Positions 24,528 to 32,353 of a stretch of DNA of 34,838 bases are shown piece after piece (the stretch's first letter is position 1; every line of letters starts with the position of its first letter). Position numbers and translations under genes: made by a program. Origin of the DNA: an uncultured Pseudomonadota bacterium (GTDB lineage Bacteria; Pseudomonadota; Alphaproteobacteria; RF32; CAG-239); assembly GCA_949295085.1 (NCBI GenBank), contig CASFJS010000015.1, positions 1 to 34,838 of the forward strand, written 5' to 3'. The notes under the pieces were generated by a model. That model ran no database searches. It was not told the origin of the DNA and worked only from the letters and a program-made list of their open reading frames with translations.

Positions 24528-24684
24528 GACGGAAAAATTTTTTGCGGTAGCCCAACATCTTTTTGGTTTTAGCATCGGCATGATAAAACCTTCGTCCGGA
24601 TTCCGGAGAGTGCAGCCTAATTTCTCTGAGTCCCAAAGAGATTTGGATGTTTCTCAGGAATTTTTTGAATTGTTTTTTATCCAT
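24511..24684 (-). CDS. small basic protein of 57 residues, unknown
   Basis: The reading frame starts at an ATG at 24684 and ends in TGA at 24511, 17 bp into the ACP-like gene. The product begins MDKKQFKKFLRNIQISLG and has many Lys/Arg residues (for example YRKKFFRHEQHK at the end). Coding is supported by the overlap with the next gene and by its position right after an 11-bp inverted repeat. There is no clear Shine-Dalgarno. Arg codons AGA and AGG appear, unlike most neighbours. I do not recognise the protein. Confidence 0.5.
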   Translation of the reverse strand: MDKKQFKKFLRNIQISLGLREIRLHSPESGRRFYHADAKTKKMLGYRKKFFRHEQHK

Positions 24685-24690
24685 AATATA

Positions 24691-24721
24691 TAGTATTAAA
24701 AATTATTAACTTTTAATACTA
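24691..24721. repeat. AT-only 11-bp inverted repeat before the small ORF
   Basis: TAGTATTAAAA (24691-24701) and TTTTAATACTA (24711-24721) are perfect inverted arms around a 9-bp loop. They lie 6 bp upstream of the ATG at 24684 on the minus strand and just after mltG. They could be an operator or a leader hairpin; a terminator role is unlikely because no GC pairs dominate. Confidence 0.6.
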
Positions 24722-24749
24722 TAAGCATCTTAACGTATCTTCGCAACTG

Positions 24750-25727
24750 TTATTTTCGGATTTTTTTCCAGTTCCGTACATTATTATTGTGTTCTTTGAG
24801 CGAAGCGGCAAAATTATGTCCGCCGTTGCCGTTGGCGACAAAATATAAATAATCGCTGGTTTCCGGATTAGCGGCAGCCTCCAGCGAGGCTTTTCCGGGA
24901 TTACAGATGGGAGCCGGCGGCAGCCCGTAATATTTATAGGTGTTAAAGGGACTGTCAATAGCCAGATCTTTGCGCAACAACGGTCGTTCCAAGTCTTTTT
25001 GTCCGTTGGTCAGGGCGTAAATAACCGTTGGGTCTGTTTGCAGTTTCATGCCTTTACGCAACCGGTTAACAAAAACAGACGCCACCAATCGACGTTCGCT
25101 ACCGACAGCGGTTTCTTTTTCAATAATCGAGGCCAGAATCAATAATTCTTGTTTATTCTTAAGCGGCAAATCATCCTGCCGGTTGTTCCACGCGGATTCC
25201 AGCGCTTCTGACATGGCTTTTTGTGCCTGAGCAATCACACTGTCGCGACTGTCACCGCGCATAAAGTTATATGTTTCGGGCAGGAGCGAACCTTCGGCCG
25301 GAGAAATTGTTATTTGGCCGTCCAACAGAGGCTCGTCGGCAATAGCCTCAAGCATTTGTTTTGAGGTCAGTCCCTCGGCCAAGGTCAAACGCCGGTAGGA
25401 AACCTCGCCGCGACCGATTTTATGAATAACATCATAAACGGAAACAGTGCCCGTAAAGACATACTCACCGGCTTTCAAGTGTCTGTCCAGTCCCCAAAAA
25501 CGTGCCGCCAGCCTAAAAAGCCAGGGCTTGTCAATAACGCCGGCTTCTTTAAGACGCTGCGCCGTCACGGCGGTTCCGCTGCCGCGAGAAACAACAACAT
25601 AAGCCGGATTATCAAGATAAACCGGCTGATATATCAGGTTTTTTACTTGCCACAGACCCAAAGCAACAATTCCCGCCGCCAACAAAACAAATTTTCGCAC
25701 GGCGGTAATTTTTCGGTGTTTATACAT
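24750..25727 (-). CDS. mltG: endolytic murein transglycosylase MltG
   Basis: MltG cleaves nascent glycan strands and so sets their length. The 325-residue protein has an N-terminal membrane helix (about 11-28), a LysM-like region, then the catalytic domain with IIEKETAVGSERRLVASVF, in which E in EKET is the catalytic Glu. The end includes TDPTVIYAL and SPFNTYKYYGLPPAPICNPG, which are invariant in the family. The ATG follows GGAAG. It lies downstream of acpP on the same strand, where many bacteria have fabF between. Confidence 0.95.
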   Translation of the reverse strand: MYKHRKITAVRKFVLLAAGIVALGLWQVKNLIYQPVYLDNPAYVVVSRGSGTAVTAQRLKEAGVIDKPWLFRLAARFWGLDRHLKAGEYVFTGTVSVYDVIHKIGRGEVSYRRLTLAEGLTSKQMLEAIADEPLLDGQITISPAEGSLLPETYNFMRGDSRDSVIAQAQKAMSEALESAWNNRQDDLPLKNKQELLILASIIEKETAVGSERRLVASVFVNRLRKGMKLQTDPTVIYALTNGQKDLERPLLRKDLAIDSPFNTYKYYGLPPAPICNPGKASLEAAANPETSDYLYFVANGNGGHNFAASLKEHNNNVRNWKKIRK

Positions 25728-25785
25728 CAGGCTTCCAGCTCATAAACAAAGATAAGACAAAGACATAAAATCGATTCGTAAAGTC

Positions 25786-25828
25786 ACAAAAACAAATGAA
25801 ACCCGCCAAATAACAACTGGCGAGTTTC
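25786..25828 (-). terminator. hairpin terminator after acpP
   Basis: On the minus strand GAAACTCGCCA pairs with TGGCGGGTTTC (one T·G wobble), followed by a T-rich stretch. The plus-strand positions are 25798-25808 and 25818-25828. It would stop acpP transcripts before mltG. Confidence 0.65.
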
Positions 25829-25854
25829 ATCAACTTTCCTAAAGCCATTCAGAC

Positions 25855-26088
25855 TTAAGCATTTTTTGAAAGATAGTCGATTGCATCTTTAACAGTCAAG
25901 ATTTTTTCGGCAGCCTCATCGGGAATTTCGCAACCGAATTCTTCCTCAAAAGCCATAACCAATTCTACTGTATCCAAACTATCTGCGCCCAAATCGTCGA
26001 TAAAGCTGGCATTCTCCGTAACTTTGGATTCTTCAACGCCAAGATGCTCTGCAACGATTTTCTTAACGCGATTTGCTGTATCAGTCAT
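25855..26088 (-). CDS. acpP: acyl carrier protein AcpP
   Basis: AcpP carries fatty-acyl chains during fatty acid synthesis. The 77-residue length from the ATG at 26088 is standard; a longer frame from 26133 is rejected. The phosphopantetheine serine lies in [20 protein letters not shown], and the end TVKDAIDYL is typical. The ATG follows TGAGG. The usual neighbours fabG and fabF are not in this window. Confidence 0.98.
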   Translation of the reverse strand: MTDTANRVKKIVAEHLGVEESKVTENASFIDDLGADSLDTVELVMAFEEEFGCEIPDEAAEKILTVKDAIDYLSKNA

Positions 26089-26148
26089 AATGTAAACCTC
26101 AAAAAAATTAAAACAATTAACAAAACCTCTCACAAGGCCGTTCCCTGA

Positions 26149-26178
26149 TAGTTAGCACTATTTTATTCAATTTGACAA
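26149..26178 (-). promoter_or_regulatory. predicted acpP promoter
   Basis: On the minus strand TTGTCA (26173-26178), an 18-bp spacer and TAACTA (26149-26154) lie about 60 bp before acpP. Confidence 0.3.
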
Positions 26179-26303
26179 GCATTATTTAAAAAAAACACAC
26201 AAAACCTGTCAGATAATGCGGTAACGCATTGAAAACAAATACAATTTATCGTCAACGACACAAGCTGCCATCAAGATAAGTGCAATAAAAATTTCAATTA
26301 AGG

Positions 26304-26332
26304 TTGACAAAAGAATATCAAAAACGTAATTT
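26304..26332 (+). promoter_or_regulatory. predicted promoter of the Val/Glu-rich protein gene
   Basis: TTGACA (26304-26309), a 17-bp spacer and TAATTT (26327-26332) form a sigma-70-like promoter 34 bp before the ATG at 26367. A palindrome AATGCG-GTAA-CGCATT lies upstream at 26215-26230. Confidence 0.5.
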
Positions 26333-26366
26333 AAAAGCAGTATTTATTTTTTTTGAGGAGCAAAAA

Positions 26367-26663
26367 ATGAAAAAATTAATCTATGTCGTTATTGTTTTGG
26401 CTATCCTTTTGTTGTTGGCGGCCTGGTTGCGCAGTGGTCAACCGGAAACGGCAACAGTTGAGGAGGCCGTGGTTGAAGAAGCCGTCGTTGAAGCCGGAGC
26501 GGTTGAACCGGCAGCAGCTGAGAATGCTGCGGTTGAGCCCGTCGCGGTTGAGGAAGATGTCGTTGTTGTTGACGTTGAGCCAGACAGCGCAGAAGTTGTA
26601 GAGGTTGTTGAAGAAAATCCTGAAGAAACCTCTGGCGAAGACGAAACAGTCGTTGAAGAATAA
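26367..26663 (+). CDS. acidic Val/Glu/Ala-rich membrane-anchored small protein
   Basis: The ATG at 26367 follows GAGGAG. The 98-residue protein has one N-terminal membrane helix (about 4-21), then a low-complexity tail of Glu, Val and Ala with an EEAVVEE pattern near 33-41. No fold is evident; the tail is likely disordered and strongly acidic. The gene has its own promoter and is followed by a strong hairpin terminator at 26680-26714. A frame on the opposite strand of similar length is a shadow of the repetitive codons. I do not recognise the family. Confidence 0.7.
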   Translation: MKKLIYVVIVLAILLLLAAWLRSGQPETATVEEAVVEEAVVEAGAVEPAAAENAAVEPVAVEEDVVVVDVEPDSAEVVEVVEENPEETSGEDETVVEE

Positions 26664-26679
26664 ACAAAACTTCACAAGT

Positions 26680-26714
26680 AACCCCCGCTTTGGCATAAGT
26701 CGGGGGTTGTTTTT
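26680..26714 (+). terminator. strong hairpin terminator after the Val/Glu-rich gene
   Basis: AACCCCCG (26680-26687) pairs with CGGGGGTT (26701-26708), followed by a T-run. It closes the short transcript before ldh. Confidence 0.85.
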
Positions 26715-26770
26715 TGTTGTTGACTAATTATGTAACATAAAAATTTGTTAAACTTGGTAAGGAGGATAAT

Positions 26771-27709
26771 ATGCAGGTAGGGATTATCGGCGCCGGATCC
26801 GTCGGCGCGGCAACGGCTTTTGCCTTAATCATGCGCGGTGTGGCCCGTAAAATAACCTTGATTGATATGAACCGGGAAAAGGCCTGGGCCGAAGCTGCCG
26901 ATATCGCCCACGCCGCACCGTTTGCCTATGCCAACAAGGTCAAAGCCGGCGATTACAAAGATTTAAGCGGTTGCGAGGTTGTTATTGTTACAGCCGGCGC
27001 CAACCAAAAACCCGGTGAAACCAGAATTGATTTGTTGGAGCGTAATGTCAAAATTTTTGCCTCGATTATTCCGCAGATTGTTGCCAACGCGCCGAACACC
27101 ACTTTGCTCATAGCCACCAATCCGGTCGATGTCATGACCGAGGTTGCGCTTAAGTTGTCCGGTTTTCCCAAAGAGCGGGTTATCGGCAGCGGCACGGTTC
27201 TGGATACGGCGCGTTTTCGCACCGACCTTGGTTATCATCTCGGTGTGTCGCCGAAGTCAATTCACGCCAATGTTTTGGGCGAACACGGCGACAGCGAGGT
27301 TTTGTGCTGGTCAAACGGCGATTCCGGCACGCTGCCGCTTTATAAGCTGGGTGAAGAACTCGGCCGGCCGCTGACGGCTGAGGTCAAAGCCAGAATTGAT
27401 GACGATGTCCGCAACGCTGCCTACAAGATTATCAACGGCAAGGGGGCCACTTTTTACGGCATTGCCGGTGCGTTGTGTCGCATTTGTCAGGCTATCACCA
27501 CCAATGAATATGCCGTTTTGACGGTATCGACCCATCACGCGGAAATTGCGGGGGTTAAAGATGTTTGTATCTCTATGCCGACGGTTATTGGCAAACGCGG
27601 CGTCCACGATGTTCTTTATCCGGATTTGGATGCCGACGAAAGCCGTCAAATGCACGACAGCATCGAAAAGATGAAAAAGTTTTCCGATGAGGCTCTGGCG
27701 ATGATTTAA
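26771..27709 (+). CDS. ldh: L-lactate dehydrogenase
   Basis: The enzyme reduces pyruvate to lactate with NADH. The 312-residue protein has GAGSVG for NAD+ binding (about 7-12), AGANQKPGETR in which Q79 corresponds to Gln102 of LDHs, and the catalytic EHGDS with H172. Malate dehydrogenases have Arg at the Gln102 position, so the LDH reading is favoured. R148 in LDTARFR binds the substrate carboxylate. The ATG follows an excellent AAGGAGGA. It points to a fermentative lifestyle. Confidence 0.93.
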   Translation: MQVGIIGAGSVGAATAFALIMRGVARKITLIDMNREKAWAEAADIAHAAPFAYANKVKAGDYKDLSGCEVVIVTAGANQKPGETRIDLLERNVKIFASIIPQIVANAPNTTLLIATNPVDVMTEVALKLSGFPKERVIGSGTVLDTARFRTDLGYHLGVSPKSIHANVLGEHGDSEVLCWSNGDSGTLPLYKLGEELGRPLTAEVKARIDDDVRNAAYKIINGKGATFYGIAGALCRICQAITTNEYAVLTVSTHHAEIAGVKDVCISMPTVIGKRGVHDVLYPDLDADESRQMHDSIEKMKKFSDEALAMI

Positions 27710-27837
27710 ATGCGCGTTTTTTCTCATACTCGCCAGTTAACGGCACTGTTTATATAATTACCCAAAGGCAGAATATCCCTCGGTATGATCTGTTCCCAGA
27801 AAAGAGGAAATAAAAAAGAAATCCCCTTAGGAGTAAG

Positions 27838-28402
27838 TCAAGCAGGGGAATTAGACAAATGGCATCGGCGTTGAGCCGGTGTCATTTTGTTTAAGCTCCA
27901 CTGACAACGTTCATTATTATAATAACAAATATAATTTTCAACTAAAGTTTTAACTTCCTCAAAGGTTTGGCATGATTTAATATCTACTTCATCTTTGAGA
28001 TGCCCGAAAAAGCTTTCAATTGGGGCATTATCCAAACAATTTCAGTTTTTTTAAGAAGCCATTCTCCGCTTCTGAGTAGGCCACCCTGGCTTTGAGTCCT
28101 TCTATACTCATTTCATCTATTTTTTTTGCCTCTTTGGATGGATGCCCTTTCTTTATTCCGTCTTGCAAATTACTCTTCTTCCATCGCTTGATAACATGGT
28201 GAAAATATTTTGCCGAAAATAGGTTAATATCAATGCCGGCTTTCCTGAATATCTGATTTGCAGTTTTTCCTTGCCGGCTCAACAACACCGCTCGCCTTTT
28301 GAACACTTGCGTGAATACTAATGTCTTGTCGCTTACTTTTTCTACCACTATCAATGATCTTAATCTGGTTTATTCTTCTTTACTAAATCTTATTTTGCTC
28401 AT
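27838..28402 (-). pseudogene. internally deleted IS3-family transposase (orfA plus orfB 3' end)
   Basis: On the minus strand the orfA start MSKIRFSKEE is followed by a TAA stop at codon 11, then the frame continues (TRLRSLIVVEKVSDKT) through a helix-turn-helix part to the end (FLKKLKLFG). The next frame begins DNAPIESFFGHLKDE, the C-terminal part of orfB with the last catalytic Glu, and ends LSNSPA. The ~200 residues of orfB with the two catalytic Asp residues are missing. The element is therefore non-functional by two lesions. Exact ends are unresolved: AGGGGAATT occurs both near 27844 and, inverted, near 28438. Confidence 0.85.
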
Positions 28403-28439
28403 TCTTATATCCTTTTAGTGTGAGTTTAACAAAAAAATT

Positions 28440-28471
28440 CCCCTTTGAAAAATTTTTTTCAAAGGGGTTTT
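28440..28471. terminator. 13-bp stem palindrome, probable terminator
   Basis: CCCCTTTGAAAAA (28440-28452) pairs perfectly with TTTTTCAAAGGGG (28455-28467). T-rich runs on both sides make it a bidirectional terminator or a transposon-end remnant. On the minus strand it lies downstream of the P-loop gene. Confidence 0.65.
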
Positions 28472-28537
28472 TCTTTTTGCCTCCACTTCCTAGGTTACAG
28501 ATCAGAAAATTCCGAAAGGTTCTTTTTTTATTGGTTT

Positions 28538-29074
28538 CTATAAATTGCTGAGCTTTTCCAAAATTGCCGGACGGTTAAATGACGTATCAAAAAAAGGCAA
28601 ATTTAATTTTTGGCACTCTTTGGCCAATTGTCGGGATCGTGCAACATGTTTTGCCGCCATCTCAAATAAAGCTTCATCGGTCATCGCTCGGGTATAATCA
28701 AAAGGCTTTTCATATTTCCGAACATTGCGGCAGACTTCTTCGGCTGTCAGTTGCGGATACCCCAAAACCACAAAATCAAAATCTTTGTTACCAAATATCT
28801 TAACCGCGTCGCTTAACCTTATTTGCGAGCCTTCAAGCACAAATCTGAAATCCGGATGGTTGTATGTCAGAGCAGCCATATACGAGGCAATGAACGGGGC
28901 TATCAAATAATTATCGGCGCCATGGTGGTAAAATCCGGCCTGAGAATAATTTTCTTGAAAAGCACTGATAAACGCATCGACGGAAACAATCCCGCGACCG
29001 GATTTACGACAAAGCATCTCAGCCAAAGTTGATTTTCCACTGCGTGCGGCACCGGCAATAAAAATATTTTTCAT
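28538..29074 (-). CDS. P-loop NTPase, kinase-like
   Basis: The 178-residue protein starts at the ATG at 29074, after GGAGAG. It opens with GAARSGKST, a Walker A motif of the nucleoside/shikimate kinase type, followed by SVDAFISAF. The length and all-alpha/beta pattern match small P-loop kinases that act on metabolites; the substrate cannot be read. A longer TTG reading is not needed. It is divergent from the YgjV-like gene and sits next to the deleted IS element, which suggests an accessory origin. Confidence 0.75.
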   Translation of the reverse strand: MKNIFIAGAARSGKSTLAEMLCRKSGRGIVSVDAFISAFQENYSQAGFYHHGADNYLIAPFIASYMAALTYNHPDFRFVLEGSQIRLSDAVKIFGNKDFDFVVLGYPQLTAEEVCRNVRKYEKPFDYTRAMTDEALFEMAAKHVARSRQLAKECQKLNLPFFDTSFNRPAILEKLSNL

Positions 29075-29235
29075 CGTCTCTCCGTTTTTCTGCAATAGAC
29101 GTATGTGATTGATTATAATGACCGATTGAGTAAATTCAACTTTTTTGTTCAGCGTTGATTAGAGCATTGCAAAATCAAGAAAAGAATTGCTTTTGCAAAA
29201 TATTCTTTCTAAAATCAGCGCCAAAGGCAAACAAT

Positions 29236-29742
29236 ATGATTACGATACACATCATCATCGGTAATATATTTTCGCTGATTTCGGCTGTTTGTATTGCCTT
29301 GTCGGCCATTAAAAACAGCAAGAAAGATTTCATGTATTGGCAGGTTGGCGATACCATGTCCGGTATTTTGGCCAATATTGCCTTGTCGGCTCATGCGGCT
29401 TTGGTAACCAGCATTGTTTGCCTGATACGCAATTTTTTGTCTTATACCGGCCGCCTGACCGGTAAAATAACAGCCGTTTTGTTGCTTGTGGGGGTGGTGA
29501 CGGGGCTTTATGCCAACAACCTCGGAGTTATCGGCTGGTTGCCGGTTACAGCCTCGGCGATATATACTGTTTGTATTTATCTCACCAAAACCGATCAGCA
29601 AATGCGCTACGCACTGATTTTTAACATGGCTTTATGGGCCGTGCACAATTTTTATGTTATGGCCTATCCTTCGGCACTAATGAACACATTTTTGGCATTT
29701 TGGAGCGCTTATCAGGCCATTCGTCGTCGGCAACCGGTCTGA
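29236..29742 (+). CDS. YgjV-like inner membrane protein
   Basis: The ATG at 29236 follows AAAGG and gives 168 residues; a TTG reading from 29155 adds a non-hydrophobic extension and is rejected. About five membrane helices are seen, with KKDFMYWQVGDTMSGI, a match to the YgjV family (Imp-YgjV), whose function is unknown. LIFNMALWAVHNFYV is a further conserved-looking segment. Confidence 0.78.
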   Translation: MITIHIIIGNIFSLISAVCIALSAIKNSKKDFMYWQVGDTMSGILANIALSAHAALVTSIVCLIRNFLSYTGRLTGKITAVLLLVGVVTGLYANNLGVIGWLPVTASAIYTVCIYLTKTDQQMRYALIFNMALWAVHNFYVMAYPSALMNTFLAFWSAYQAIRRRQPV

Positions 29743-29838
29743 CATACTTTTTTCTGCACAAAACACCAAAACAGGCTGGCAAACAATAATATCCGGGTCT
29801 ATACTATCCAAAAAACAGAGATTTTTTTGGGGGCAAGA

Positions 29839-30657
29839 ATGAACAGAAAATTGTTTTTTATGAGTGGTACGGCGGGAGCTTTGGTTCTGTTGGCCGTTAT
29901 GAATTCTTTATACGCCGACGATTCTTCCGTGCCGCCGGCTGATTCTGTTATCGGCAAAGAGGTATTTTTTGATCCCTACACCGGAGAGCCTTGTCAGGAA
30001 GCTGATGTCTGGAGCCAAAACAACCACGCCGGCGAATGCTATCGCTGGTATGTCATCAAAGATAACGGCGACAGCTATGATTTGCTTTTGGATCACAACC
30101 TCGGAGCCAGAATTCCCTGGTTAAGCTATGAAGATTTTATCTCGGCCGGTGGTGAACCGGACGAATATGGCGCTTCGGGCAACAATCGCTATGGGCCGTT
30201 GACAGCCTTAAAAGAGCTGCAAAAAACCACCGGCTCGTTTAAGAATGTCGAAACCTTGACGGCAGAAGACAATGCAACCCGCCTTGTTGCCGGCGGTGAA
30301 GACTATATCATTGACTACACCGGCTACAAAGCGCGGCTGATAAGCGCGGCCGAGTTGGCCGAACTGAGCGGCAACAAACCAACCGAAGAAGAAAATGCCT
30401 GGCAGACCTCAAGCGAAAGCTATATTCACGCCTTGCCGCAATGGCTTTATGCCAATCTCGGCCGGCCGGATATATCACAGCCCGAAGTTCACGCCGCCTA
30501 TTATACCGATACCGCCCATACCACCAAACCGGACACTGTCTGGGTTACTTGTTTGGGCAGCAACCTCGGCAAAGCCTCGGTAACCACAATGAGTCGCCGT
30601 GGACAAGAGCTTTTGGGTATCCGTCCGGTTATCCGTGTCAAAAAAGATAAGCTGTAA
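29839..30657 (+). CDS. secreted protein of unknown function with a GIRPVIRV end
   Basis: The ATG at 29839 gives 272 residues with a signal peptide (about 1-26, ending SLYA). The mature part has a Cys pair (residues about 52 and 67) and a long alpha/beta domain with DLLLDHNLGARIPW and KARLISAAELAEL. It ends GIRPVIRVKKDKL. That end resembles C-termini of secreted DUF6273-like domains in gut bacteria; this is a likeness by eye only. It is convergent with the opgB-like gene. Confidence 0.7.
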   Translation: MNRKLFFMSGTAGALVLLAVMNSLYADDSSVPPADSVIGKEVFFDPYTGEPCQEADVWSQNNHAGECYRWYVIKDNGDSYDLLLDHNLGARIPWLSYEDFISAGGEPDEYGASGNNRYGPLTALKELQKTTGSFKNVETLTAEDNATRLVAGGEDYIIDYTGYKARLISAAELAELSGNKPTEEENAWQTSSESYIHALPQWLYANLGRPDISQPEVHAAYYTDTAHTTKPDTVWVTCLGSNLGKASVTTMSRRGQELLGIRPVIRVKKDKL

Positions 30658-30757
30658 CGGACACAAGACATTTTTTCCTTGCTGTGCTGGGATTTATTTG
30701 CTCAATTTTACTTACAAAGTTCCTGACAAACACAGCCAAAGCCAAATCGCCAAATAG

Positions 30758-32263
30758 TCATGAATCTCCGCCGGCATTAGCCGATGAAGATTCATGAACG
30801 TCTCTGCCGTAAAGCATCCAGTCATATAGATGCGACTTTTTGCGTACGTTAATATCCATTTCCTCAACGCTCATTTTGCCCTCGGTCAGTGTCGGCACAT
30901 CCGAGAACAGAGACGTTCCGAGCCCCAATCGGTGGCCGTCGATTTTGGCGCCCAGACTCTCAACCAACGTCGGATAAATGTCAAACGGTGTAAACACGCG
31001 GTTTTTGGTATTGGCCGCCGCCACCGGAGCATTGATAAAAATATTAAGCGGTTTGCGGTTCATCTCTTTGGTAAAAACCTTATTCATCGTCAAATGGTCA
31101 CCCAAAACCACGACAACCGTATCTTTGTAAAAATCCTGTTGCTGCAACCAGTCAATGAAATTGCCAATCTGTTTGTCCGAGCAGGATATCACGTTTTCAA
31201 TATTGTTGTGCGGGCCGTATTGACGTTCGCAAACGCTGTCGTCAAAACGCGCCGTGCCGTAGTGAGTGTCAAGCGTCATCAGCGTAAAGACAAAGGGCTT
31301 GCCCTGCGCCACCAGATGAGCCAATTCTTCTTTGGCGTAAACAAAAACCTGTTTATCCGGCAGTTTGGTCGTCTTTTCAAACGAAAGCTCGATTCCGTCG
31401 CGCTCGGCATAAAAATTGGTGTCCAAAAGCCGTTGCGCGCCATGGGTTTCAACAAACTTGTCCATACCGGCAAATTCGCCGTTGGAGCCGATTAGCGTGC
31501 TTTCGATATAGCCCTCATCGCGCAAGATATCGTACAGACACCAAGCCTTGGGGAAAAATCCTTCTTTGGGATGAAACCAGTTTGGGTCGTTAATCGGCAG
31601 TTGTATTGGCGCGCCGCAGGTCTGCGCAAACAGCCCCGCCTGCGTCCACTGCGTGCCGTCAATCTCATAAGAGCCGCCGAGATATTCGTTATCGCTGAAG
31701 TTAATGTTTTCTTTGGCCAACTTGTGCAGTTCGGGAATAAGGTCTGCCTTAAAGTAATTATGCAGCGGCGTTTGCGCATAAGTCGCTTCAATCGATTCGG
31801 CAAAAATCAAAATCAGGTTGCGTTTGTGAGCCGGGAACGTGATTTTGGCCTGCTGCGGAATAACATAGTTTTCTTCATAAAAGTTTGAGGTCTCGGTCTT
31901 GTATTTATGATAGGTGAGCATATTATAAACATTCATGCGGAAGAAGACAAAAACCACACAAAACAGCAGCCATACAAGACTCAAGGCCAACCGTTTTTGC
32001 TTAACCCAGTCGCGGAAAGCGTCAATAATTTTGACATGGACGCGGTATTTCAATCCAAAGAACAAAGCCAACACCACAACAATAATTGCGCCGGTCATCA
32101 CGGTGTTTTTAAGATAACTCATGATCATACGGATTTCGGATGAAAACGGCATATTGAGGTGGAACATAATCTGCTCGTAGGTAACCTCGCCAAACTTTCT
32201 CACCACCCAGTTGGCGGAAGAAAACATCATAAACCCGACAAAAAAGATAAGAAGCGACAACAC
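30758..32263 (-). CDS. LtaS/OpgB-type phosphoglycerol transferase
   Basis: The start is a GTG with GGAG 8 bp upstream; no ATG is available. About three membrane helices lie near 1-18, 57-72 and 93-110, fewer than full OpgB, followed by a periplasmic sulfatase-fold domain. The metal residue E156 is in FAESIEA and the probable nucleophile T207 is in GTQWTQAGLFAQTCG, as in OpgB. GDH near residue 395 supplies the distal metal ligands. Such enzymes move phosphoglycerol from phosphatidylglycerol to glucans or other glycans. It is preceded by the phosphodiesterase gene and a hairpin with a T-run, which may attenuate it. Confidence 0.85.
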   Translation of the reverse strand: MLSLLIFFVGFMMFSSANWVVRKFGEVTYEQIMFHLNMPFSSEIRMIMSYLKNTVMTGAIIVVVLALFFGLKYRVHVKIIDAFRDWVKQKRLALSLVWLLFCVVFVFFRMNVYNMLTYHKYKTETSNFYEENYVIPQQAKITFPAHKRNLILIFAESIEATYAQTPLHNYFKADLIPELHKLAKENINFSDNEYLGGSYEIDGTQWTQAGLFAQTCGAPIQLPINDPNWFHPKEGFFPKAWCLYDILRDEGYIESTLIGSNGEFAGMDKFVETHGAQRLLDTNFYAERDGIELSFEKTTKLPDKQVFVYAKEELAHLVAQGKPFVFTLMTLDTHYGTARFDDSVCERQYGPHNNIENVISCSDKQIGNFIDWLQQQDFYKDTVVVVLGDHLTMNKVFTKEMNRKPLNIFINAPVAAANTKNRVFTPFDIYPTLVESLGAKIDGHRLGLGTSLFSDVPTLTEGKMSVEEMDINVRKKSHLYDWMLYGRDVHESSSANAGGDS

Positions 32264-32274
32264 GACTAAAACTC

Positions 32275-32338
32275 CAAAAAAAGTTAAGGCTCTTTGACTT
32301 TACTTAGCGCATTGTCCGCGCCGCGTCAAGAGCCTTAA
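32275..32338 (-). terminator. hairpin with T-run between the phosphodiesterase and the phosphoglycerol transferase
   Basis: TTAAGGCTCTTTGAC (32284-32298) pairs with GTCAAGAGCCTTAA (32325-32338) with one bulged base. On the minus strand a T-run (complement of 32275-32281) follows. It overlaps the ribosome binding region of the GTG-started gene, so it is a terminator or attenuator. Confidence 0.7.
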
Positions 32339-32353
32339 TCGGACGACAAACTT

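Noticed and set aside
26376..26696. minus-strand frame across the Val/Glu-rich gene
   Set aside because: Its composition is the complement of the repetitive Glu/Val codons, so it is a shadow.
26771..27709. malate dehydrogenase
   Set aside because: Gln at position 79 (AGANQ) and the rest of the specificity loop match lactate rather than malate dehydrogenase.
30830..31495. 221-residue plus-strand frame
   Set aside because: It is antisense to the phosphoglycerol transferase and has no domain or credible start.
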